Shown here in pieces: positions 57,778 to 64,000 of a stretch of DNA of 64,000 nt (the stretch's first letter is position 1; each line of letters opens with the position of its first letter). The translations under genes were made by a program, and so were the position numbers. This stretch comes from Paenarthrobacter nicotinovorans (GTDB lineage Bacteria; Actinomycetota; Actinomycetes; Actinomycetales; Micrococcaceae), in NCBI RefSeq assembly GCF_021919345.1, contig NZ_CP089293.1, positions 3,348,001 through 3,412,000 of the forward strand, given 5' to 3'. Below the pieces are notes generated by a model. It was not told the DNA's origin. It ran no database searches and was given only the letters and a program-made list of their open reading frames with translations.

Positions 57778-59796
57778 ATGACCTCCCCCGAAACACCCCA
57801 CCGCCCCGACGTGTGGAGCAGCCTGGACGGCATCGCTTACGGCGGTGACTACAACCCGGAACAGTGGCCCGAGGACGTCCGTTTGGAAGACATCGGACTT
57901 ATGAAGGAAGCGGGCGTCACCTTCCTCAGCGTCGGGATCTTCTCCTGGGGCCTGCTTGAACCCACCGAGGGCAACTACGATTTCGCCTGGCTGGACGATG
58001 TCATGGACAACCTCCACGGAGCCGGCATCAAGGTTGCCCTGGCCACAGCTACCGCATCACCGCCGGCATGGCTGGCCCGCAAGTACCCCGAAATCCTGCC
58101 CGTCACGGCGGAAGGAACCAGACTTGAGAGGGGCTCCCGACGCCACTACACGCCGTCGTCCGCCGTGTACCGCAGGTACGCCACCACCATGACGAGGGTC
58201 ATCGCCGAACGCTATAAAGACCACCCGGCCCTGGCCCTCTGGCACGTGGACAATGAACTCGGCTGCCACGTGGGCGAGTTCCACGGCGAAGAAGACGCAG
58301 CCGCGTTCCGGGCCTGGCTCGAGCGGCGGTACGGCTCCATTGAAGAACTCAACGAATCGTGGGGAACGGCCTTCTGGTCCCAGCACTACGCGTCCTTTGA
58401 CGAGATCATCCCGCCGGGTGCCGCCCCCACCACCCTGAACCCAGGGCAGCAACTTGATTTTGCCCGTTTCAATTCGTGGGTGTTCATCGACTACTACCGC
58501 GAACTGCTGGCAGTCATCCGGGAGGTCACACCTGACATTCCGGCCACCACCAACTTCATGGTGTCCAGCGCTACCAAGTCACTGGACTACTTCGACTGGT
58601 CCAAAGACATGGACGTCGTGGCAAACGACCACTACCTGGTGGCCGCCGACCCCGAGCGCCACATCGAACTGGCCTTCAGTGCCGATCTCACCCGCGCCGT
58701 GGCAGGCGGCGCGCCCTGGATCCTGATGGAGCACTCGACATCAGCGGTCAACTGGCAGCCGCACAACCAGCCCAAAATGCCCGGCGAAATGCTGCGCAAC
58801 TCCCTCAGCCACGTGGCCCGCGGCGCTGACGCCGTCATGTTCTTCCAGTGGCGGCAAAGCAAAGCCGGATCAGAGAAGTTCCACTCCGCCATGGTCCCCC
58901 ATGGCGGACGCGAAACCCAGGTGTGGCGGAACGTCGTGGAGCTCGGAGAAGCCCTGTCCAAGCTGGAACCGGTCAAGGGTTCACGGGTGGACTCCAAGGT
59001 GGCGATCGTGTTCGACTACGAGGCCTGGTGGGCTTCGGAACTGGACTCGCATCCGAGCAATTCGCTGAAGTATCTGGACACCATGCGGGCCTTCCACCGG
59101 GCACTCTACCTGCAGGGAATCAGCACCGACTTCGTCCATCCCGGCGCCGATTTGTCCGGCTACGAGCTGATCCTGGTGTGCACGTTGTACTCCGTGACAG
59201 ATGCGGCAGCAGCTTCCATCGCCGCAGCCGCGGCAGGTGGAGCCACTGTCCTCATCAGCTACTTCAGCGGCATCGTGGACGAGAGGGACCATGTGCGCCT
59301 GGGTGGCTACCCCGGCGCTTTCCGGGATCTCCTGGGAATCCGCAGCGAGGAATTCCACCCGCTGTTCCCCGGCACCACCATCACCCTGAGCGACGGCACT
59401 GACGCTTCGGTCTGGAGCGAACACGTCCACGCGGAACCGGCGACACACGTGGAGGCGACGTTCACCGGCTACCCGCTGGAGGGCGTTCCGGCACTGACCC
59501 GGCGCAGCGTCGGGACGGGATCGGCGTGGTACCTCGCCACCCTCCCGGACGCCGCCGGGATTGAAGCGCTGACCGCACGACTGGTTGAAGAAGCCGGGGT
59601 GAGGCCGGTGACCGAGGCCTCCGTCGGCGTCGAGCTGTCACGCCGGCGGTGCGACGATGGCCGGACCTTCCTGTTTGCCATCAACCACAGCACCGAGGAC
59701 GCCACCGTCAAGGCCGACGGCGAGGACCTCCTCAGCGGGGCCCGCTTCAGTGGAGTGGTTCCCGCCGGCGCCGTCGCAGTCATCGCCGAAAGCTGA
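57778..59796 (+). CDS. Beta-galactosidase, GH42
   Basis: A 672-residue cytosolic glycoside hydrolase. GIAYGGDYNPEQWPEDV is the GH42 start. ALALWHVDNELGCHVGEFH contains the acid/base Glu160, and PWILMEHSTSAVNWQPHN the nucleophile Glu318. The trimerisation domain (VAIVFDYEAWWASELDSHPSN) and a C-terminal beta domain follow, so it is complete. It hydrolyses beta-galactosides, often from galactans or galacto-oligosaccharides. AAGGAG precedes ATG 57778. It lies between two CUT1 transporters and is followed by a terminator. Confidence 0.95.
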   Translation: MTSPETPHRPDVWSSLDGIAYGGDYNPEQWPEDVRLEDIGLMKEAGVTFLSVGIFSWGLLEPTEGNYDFAWLDDVMDNLHGAGIKVALATATASPPAWLARKYPEILPVTAEGTRLERGSRRHYTPSSAVYRRYATTMTRVIAERYKDHPALALWHVDNELGCHVGEFHGEEDAAAFRAWLERRYGSIEELNESWGTAFWSQHYASFDEIIPPGAAPTTLNPGQQLDFARFNSWVFIDYYRELLAVIREVTPDIPATTNFMVSSATKSLDYFDWSKDMDVVANDHYLVAADPERHIELAFSADLTRAVAGGAPWILMEHSTSAVNWQPHNQPKMPGEMLRNSLSHVARGADAVMFFQWRQSKAGSEKFHSAMVPHGGRETQVWRNVVELGEALSKLEPVKGSRVDSKVAIVFDYEAWWASELDSHPSNSLKYLDTMRAFHRALYLQGISTDFVHPGADLSGYELILVCTLYSVTDAAAASIAAAAAGGATVLISYFSGIVDERDHVRLGGYPGAFRDLLGIRSEEFHPLFPGTTITLSDGTDASVWSEHVHAEPATHVEATFTGYPLEGVPALTRRSVGTGSAWYLATLPDAAGIEALTARLVEEAGVRPVTEASVGVELSRRRCDDGRTFLFAINHSTEDATVKADGEDLLSGARFSGVVPAGAVAVIAES

Positions 59797-59809
59797 CCGG
59801 CACGCAAAA

Positions 59810-59855
59810 AACCGTGCCCCGGACGGATCACGAATGATCAGCCCGGGGCACGGTT
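59810..59855. terminator. Bidirectional terminator after GH42
   Basis: AACCGTGCCCCGG (59810-59822) and CCGGGGCACGGTT (59843-59855), perfect 13-base arms with an A-run before. It ends the GH42 gene and the convergent lipoprotein gene. Confidence 0.88.
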
Positions 59856-59870
59856 CCTGCTGCGACGCTG

Positions 59871-61181
59871 CTAACTGATGGCGGACTTCATTTCGTCCAC
59901 TGCCTTCTTGCCTGCTTCTTCCGCCGAAAGCCTGTCGAACATGACTTCCGAGGTGTAGCGCTTGATGATTTCCTGGATGGCACCTGCACCCTTCGGCGGA
60001 GCCGCCGGCGCATCACCGAGCTCGTCCTTGATGGCGCTGATGAAGTCAACCACCTTGACGTCTGCCTTGGCCAGCTTGGGCGCGATAGCCTCCCGGACCT
60101 CGGAGTTCGGGTAGACGCCGCGGTCAGCGAGGAGGATCTCGCCGGCCTTGACGTTGTTGGTCAGGAAGTCGATGAACTTGGCGGCTTCTTCAGGGTGCTT
60201 GGTCCTTGAGGACGCGGACCAGAACTGTGAGGCCTTGTACCAAAGCCCGGCATCGTCAGCCTTGCCCGTCTTGGACGGGAACCGGAGGATCTGGAGTTCG
60301 CCGCCCGCTGCCTTCTCAAGGGCGGGGAGCTGGTTGGACCACCAGAACGCCATACCGTTCTTGCCGGTTGCCAGCCCGCTCTGGTCGAGCGGCGCAGCTT
60401 CCGCTTCAACGATTTCCGACGCCGACGGGACTGCCTTCTTCTCGCTCATCTCCTTGAGGAATTCCCAGTAGCCCTTGATGTCATTGGGCTCGAAGCCAAG
60501 CTTGCCGTCCTGGGTGTAGAGCGACTTGCCGTTCTGTCGCAGCCAGACCCCGAGCGAAGCCTCGTCCGTGCCGTAGGCTGCGGCACCGTAAGTCCCCTTG
60601 GGAGACTTGGCGGTCACTTCGGCGGCAATGCGCTCGAAGTCTTCCCACGTCCAGGTCTTGTCGTCCGGGAGTTGGACGCCGGCAGCCTGGAAGACTGCCG
60701 GGTTCGCGAGGATTGTCGCTGCATTGATGCCGGCCGCGATGCCTGTGAGGCCCTTCTCGCCCTTGCCTGCGTTCAGCGCAGCTTCATCGAGTTTGGAGGT
60801 ATCGATGTCGTACTTGGAGAGGTCGAGCAAAGCGCCTCGGGTGGAGTATTCGGTGATGTACTTTTCGTCCATCTGAATGATGTCCGGAGCGTCGTTGGCA
60901 GCGACCTGCGTCGCGAGCTTGTCCCAGTATCCGGACCAGTCGCCAAACTCAGCCTTGACGGTGATGTTGGGGTTCTCGGCTTCGAACGCCTTGATGGCTT
61001 CCTGCGTCAGCTGGGCCCTCTTGTCCCCACCCCACCAGGAGAAGCGGAGCTCCACTTTGCCGTCGGCGCTCTTGGGTTCCGAACCTCCGCCGCAGGCGGT
61101 AAGTGCAAGGACCGCTGCGGCCGTAGCGGCGATCAGGGCAGAGGCTCGGAGCTTGCGCTTGGTGCGTTTGGCCTTGGCCAC
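59871..61181 (-). CDS. Sugar ABC transporter solute-binding lipoprotein (second system)
   Basis: A 436-residue extracellular lipoprotein. The basic start MAKAKRTKRKLRAS and a hydrophobic stretch end in LALTAC (lipid Cys30). ELRFSWWGGDKRAQLTQEAIKAFEAENPNITVKAEFGDWSGYWDKLATQ is like the first system's protein, so they are paralogues. Start GTG 61181 with AGGAGG 7 bases before; the open frame continues to 61388 but covers the promoter and operator. It has its own promoter apart from the two permease genes. Confidence 0.92.
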   Translation of the reverse strand: MAKAKRTKRKLRASALIAATAAAVLALTACGGGSEPKSADGKVELRFSWWGGDKRAQLTQEAIKAFEAENPNITVKAEFGDWSGYWDKLATQVAANDAPDIIQMDEKYITEYSTRGALLDLSKYDIDTSKLDEAALNAGKGEKGLTGIAAGINAATILANPAVFQAAGVQLPDDKTWTWEDFERIAAEVTAKSPKGTYGAAAYGTDEASLGVWLRQNGKSLYTQDGKLGFEPNDIKGYWEFLKEMSEKKAVPSASEIVEAEAAPLDQSGLATGKNGMAFWWSNQLPALEKAAGGELQILRFPSKTGKADDAGLWYKASQFWSASSRTKHPEEAAKFIDFLTNNVKAGEILLADRGVYPNSEVREAIAPKLAKADVKVVDFISAIKDELGDAPAAPPKGAGAIQEIIKRYTSEVMFDRLSAEEAGKKAVDEMKSAIS

Positions 61182-61289
61182 CAAGGGTCCTCCTGTTGAC
61201 GTTGCTGCTGCGGGGGCGACTGCTTCACCCTCTGAATGTACGGGCACTGATGTCTCCGATCTTCGTTGATCCTGATGCGATGGAAAGAC

Positions 61290-61346
61290 TGAGAAAGCGT
61301 TTTCTTGCTTGGTATTTATGATACAAGTCACATTCTTGTATGACAA
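61290..61346 (-). promoter_or_regulatory. Promoter and LacI-type operator of the second lipoprotein
   Basis: On the minus strand TTGTCA (61346-61341), 17 bases and TATCAT (61323-61318) form a near-ideal promoter. The operator TGAGAAAGCGTTTTCTTGC (61290-61308) lies right after the start point. The -35/-10 region also contains an imperfect GGTAT...ATACAAG / CTTGTAT...ATACC inverted repeat. Confidence 0.75.
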
Positions 61347-61392
61347 GATACCATTTTGTTCTTGTTCGGGACGTCCGACGGCGGCCACTCAC

Positions 61393-61416
61393 CCGGAGGG
61401 GGCCGCCCCCCTCCGG
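61393..61416. terminator. Terminator of the permease operon
   Basis: CCGGAGGGGG (61393-61402) and CCCCCTCCGG (61407-61416) make a perfect 10-base stem 17 bases after the permease stop. It separates the permeases from the lipoprotein promoter. Confidence 0.7.
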
Positions 61417-61432
61417 ATGGAGACCGGCACGT

Positions 61433-62365
61433 CTACTTGATACCGGTGGTGGCGATGCCCTTGATGAGGAACCTCTGGCCGAAGAGGAACACCAGGAAGA
61501 CCGGCAGCAGGGACACGATGGACATCGCGAACAGCGATCCCCAGCTGGTGGCCGACTGCGAATCGACAAAGGCACGAAGGGCGACGGGAACTGTGAACAT
61601 GTCCGGGTCCGTCAGGTAGATCAGGGCCCCGAAGAAGTCGTTCCAGGTCCAGATGAAGGTGAAGATGGTGGTGGTGGCCAGGGCCGGGACCATCAGCGGA
61701 AGGATGACCCGGAGGAAGATCCTGGGGTGCCCTGCGCCGTCAATGCGCGCTGCTTCATCGAGGTCCTTCGGAATGCCGCGGATGAACTGGACCATCAGGA
61801 ACACGAAGAACGCATCCGTGGCGAGCAGCTTGGGCACAATCAGCGGCCAGAAAGTATTTACCCAGCCGATCTGCGAGAACAGGATGTACTGCGGAACGAT
61901 CACCACGTGGAACGGCAGCATGATGGTCAGCAGCATGATGCCGAAGAACAGCTTCTTGCCGGTGAACTGCAGCCGGGCGAACGCATAGGCAGCCATGGAA
62001 CAGGAAACCAGGTTGCCAACAATCGAGCCCAGGACCACGATCGCCGAGTTGATCATGTAATGACCGAACGGGTGGGTCAGCGCCGACCAACCATCCGTAT
62101 AGTTGCCCATTTCAAGGTTGTTCAGCCACAGTCCGGGCTCACGGAAGATGAGGTCATTCGGCCGCAGGGAAGAGATCACCATCCACAGCAGGGGGTAGAT
62201 CATCACGCCGCCCACAATGATGAGGATCGCGTGCTTGATCAGGCCTTTGACGCGGGCACTGCGGCTGAAAGCCAGGCTTCCGCGGGATTCACGCCGGCGT
62301 GGGTTCTTCCCGGACTTTTCGGCGGAACCGCCATTAGCGGCGGGGAGGGTCTGGAGTTTAGTCAT
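61433..62365 (-). CDS. Sugar ABC transporter permease (MalG type, second system)
   Basis: A 310-residue CUT1 permease with six helices. LDEAARIDGAGHPRIFLRVILPLMVPALA is the EAA loop, and KLFFGIMLLTIMLPFHVVIVPQYILFSQIGWVNTF the long conserved segment. It is close to the MalG-type protein at 54-55 kb. Start ATG 62365 (MTKLQTLPAANGG) overlaps the partner permease by 8 bases. The frame upstream of it lies inside the partner gene and was rejected. Confidence 0.92.
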   Translation of the reverse strand: MTKLQTLPAANGGSAEKSGKNPRRRESRGSLAFSRSARVKGLIKHAILIIVGGVMIYPLLWMVISSLRPNDLIFREPGLWLNNLEMGNYTDGWSALTHPFGHYMINSAIVVLGSIVGNLVSCSMAAYAFARLQFTGKKLFFGIMLLTIMLPFHVVIVPQYILFSQIGWVNTFWPLIVPKLLATDAFFVFLMVQFIRGIPKDLDEAARIDGAGHPRIFLRVILPLMVPALATTTIFTFIWTWNDFFGALIYLTDPDMFTVPVALRAFVDSQSATSWGSLFAMSIVSLLPVFLVFLFGQRFLIKGIATTGIK

Positions 62366-63302
62366 CGTAGAACACCCAATACTTTGAAGCGATGAAGTTG
62401 ATGGCAGTGAAGACACCGATGATGACCAGCAGGAACCAGGCCATCGCTGAGGCGTAGCCCATATCAAACTGGCCGAAGCCCTTTTGGTAGAGGTACAGGG
62501 TGAAGAACATGGTGGAGTCTGAGGGGCCGCCGTTGCCGCCGGAGACGATGAACGCCTGGGTGAACGACTGGAACGAACCGATGATCTGCAGCACCAGGTT
62601 GAAGAAGATGATGGGGCTCAGCATGGGCAGGGTGATCCGCCAGAACTGCTGGAGCGTGGTGGCCCCATCCACCTTGGCTGCCTCGTAGTACATCACCGGA
62701 ATCTGCCGCAGCCCGGCCAGGAAGATGATCATGGGGCTGCCGAAGGTCCACACGTGGAGCAGGATGATCGAGCCGAGAGCGGTATTGGGATCCGAGATCC
62801 AGCCCGGCCCTTCTATTCCGATCATCGCCAGGACCTGGTTCACCAGACCGGTGGTGCCGAAGATCTGCTTCCAGAGGATGGCAACAGCCACGGAGCCGCC
62901 CAGCAGGGAGGGCAAGTAGAAGATGGAACGGTAGAACGGCAAACCGCGAAGGCCCTTGTCCAGGACGAGGGCGATCACCAAGGCAACCGCCAGCTGCAGA
63001 GGTACGCCGACCAGCACGTAGGTGAACGTGACCCGTAGCGAGTTGTGCAACCGGGCATCGCCGAACATTCGGACGAAGTTGTCCAGGCCCACCCATTCCG
63101 GGGGCTGGAGGAGGTTGTAGTCCGTGAAGGACAGGTAGAGCGACATGAGCATGGGCCCCACCGTGATGACCGCCAGGCCAAGCAGCCACGGAAGGAGAAA
63201 GACGTAGGCGGCCTTGTTGTCGCGCCCGTTTGCCTTCTTCTCTTCCTTGGTCATGGGGCCCTTGCGGCGCGTCATGGTTGAGAGTTCGCCAATAGCGCTC
63301 AT
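62358..63302 (-). CDS. Sugar ABC transporter permease (MalF type, second system)
   Basis: A 314-residue CUT1 permease. A charged N-terminus (TRRKGPMTKEEKKANGRDNK) precedes six helices (VFLLPWLLGLAVITVGPMLMSLYLSF first). YEAAKVDGATTLQQFWRITLPMLSPI is the EAA loop. The start is ATG 63302 behind GGGGGAAG. It heads the operon, with the LacI-type operator about 250 bases upstream. The ATPase gene is not in the window. Confidence 0.92.
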   Translation of the reverse strand: MSAIGELSTMTRRKGPMTKEEKKANGRDNKAAYVFLLPWLLGLAVITVGPMLMSLYLSFTDYNLLQPPEWVGLDNFVRMFGDARLHNSLRVTFTYVLVGVPLQLAVALVIALVLDKGLRGLPFYRSIFYLPSLLGGSVAVAILWKQIFGTTGLVNQVLAMIGIEGPGWISDPNTALGSIILLHVWTFGSPMIIFLAGLRQIPVMYYEAAKVDGATTLQQFWRITLPMLSPIIFFNLVLQIIGSFQSFTQAFIVSGGNGGPSDSTMFFTLYLYQKGFGQFDMGYASAMAWFLLVIIGVFTAINFIASKYWVFYDD

Positions 63303-63546
63303 TGCTTCCCCCTCGCCGTCCCGCGGGCGCCTTGCGGCGTCCCCGCGTATTCGTATGCGGCCATGTGGTCTCCTTTGGTCATCGTGGCCATCCACGGAGT
63401 ACGAGTGTGGTTGGTGTTTGCCTGCCGGGACGTCGCCGATGCTCTGGCGCTACCCCTTCGAAGTGCCAGGATGCGGGTCCCGGTTTCAGCGGCTCCGTAC
63501 CAAAGTAAACGTTTTCTTGACCCATGTACAGCCTTTTGCTAATTTT

Positions 63547-63565
63547 TGAGAAAGCGTTTTCTTGC
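63547..63565. promoter_or_regulatory. LacI-type operator upstream of the permease operon
   Basis: TGAGAAAGCGTTTTCTTGC, identical in all 19 bases to the operator at 61290-61308. It lies in the divergent gap 63303-63674, which otherwise shows no gene; it could control the permeases and the hydrolase gene to the right. Confidence 0.7.
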
Positions 63566-63674
63566 GAACTCGCCCAATACGGTTTTCCACGCTGAAGAAG
63601 CCCGGCGTGCGCATTCGCATACCCTCCGCATCGACAAGGCAGGACACCATTGTTTCCCACCGACCCCGCCTGCC

Positions 63675-64000
63675 ATGACCCGAACTGACGTGGCAGGGCC
63701 ATCCACCCGCCCCACCGCGCTGGGTGGTTACGAAGACTGGCCCGTCTACCTGGCATCCCATCGCCATGAGGCGGACTCCCCGGAGCGCAGGGACCTGGCC
63801 GATATCTTGGGCGTGCCCGCAATAGCTTCGGGCCTTTCGTACACGACTCACCGGGAGACGAAGCACGACGGCGTCATCACCTCTTCGCTGTCCTGGCAGT
63901 TGGGCTTCGGGCCCCGGACAGCCGCTTGGTTTGTACGCCCTGCACAAGTTACCGGCCCGCTTCCGGCCGTGCTCGCCCTGCACTGCCATGGCGGGATCAA
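63675..64000 (+). CDS. Alpha/beta hydrolase (partial, N-terminal part)
   Basis: The first 108 codons of a protein cut by the window end. GGYEDWPVYLASHRHEADSPERRDLADILG is followed by LPAVLALHCHGGI, the strand and oxyanion loop (HGG-like) of alpha/beta hydrolases of the acetylxylan esterase or dienelactone hydrolase kind. The catalytic Ser lies beyond the edge. The start ATG 63675 has no clear ribosome site. Its position next to the sugar transporter and operator suggests a role in the same glycan locus. Confidence 0.65.
   Translation, partial: MTRTDVAGPSTRPTALGGYEDWPVYLASHRHEADSPERRDLADILGVPAIASGLSYTTHRETKHDGVITSSLSWQLGFGPRTAAWFVRPAQVTGPLPAVLALHCHGGI

Noticed and set aside
1..64000. tRNA, rRNA, insertion sequences or prophage
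   Set aside because: I found no cloverleaf, rRNA core, transposase, integrase or phage structural motif on reading the sequence. A tRNAscan or IS search would settle this.

Overview
The window is high-GC DNA from an actinobacterium, most likely Arthrobacter or Paenarthrobacter (Micrococcales). This rests on the family content: menaquinone genes, System II cytochrome c maturation, a Rex repressor, the 32-residue ribosomal protein bS22, a PaaR-controlled phenylacetate cluster, an iniBAC-like gene set, and frequent GTG starts with TGATG/ATGA overlaps. I see no rRNA, tRNA, transposase, prophage or CRISPR array. The region looks chromosomal.

Layout. 1-6.2 kb: signalling genes, with a partial methyltransferase, a DUF7793-like protein, a histidine kinase, a TPR protein joined to a GGDEF-EAL protein, and a divergent 56-residue secreted peptide. 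6.3-16.1 kb: phenylacetate degradation (paaI-paaK-paaR, paaZ, and a thiolase/hydratase/dehydrogenase operon), with three similar PaaR-type sites. 16.2-21.8 kb: pentapeptide protein, dienelactone hydrolase, amino-acid permease, mntH and a CPBP protease. 22.3-25.4 kb: menB-menE-menA. 26.8-36.0 kb: an iniBAC-like island on the minus strand. It encodes a membrane-anchored Hsp70-type ATPase, a LuxR regulator lacking an ATPase domain, an IniB-like repeat protein and two dynamin-like GTPases. 36.2-41.0 kb: cytochrome c maturation operon. 41.2-47.6 kb: YceI, two paralogous proline/glutamine-rich membrane proteins, rex with a glutaredoxin, a HAD hydrolase, an orphan AbiEi/DUF559-like protein, bS22 and a BldC-like regulator. 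47.7-49.0 kb: DAHP synthase, preceded by what looks like an aromatic-rich leader peptide and attenuator. 49.1-64 kb: a glycan-utilisation locus with a CE7 esterase, a Gfo/Idh-DUF6807 fusion, a GH42 beta-galactosidase, two CUT1 sugar ABC transporters, a DUF624 protein and the start of another hydrolase. Four similar LacI-type operators tie this locus together.

Arrays of about 31 bp repeats built on a GTGAG core recur between genes at 8.8-9.4, 44.7, 45.7 and 46.8-47.0 kb. Related repeats near 12.4 kb and a 65 bp palindrome at 53.65 kb also lie at gene ends. The most promising under-described items are the iniBAC-Hsp70-LuxR island, the secreted peptide with a duplicated IGWWPN motif, and the DAHP synthase leader.
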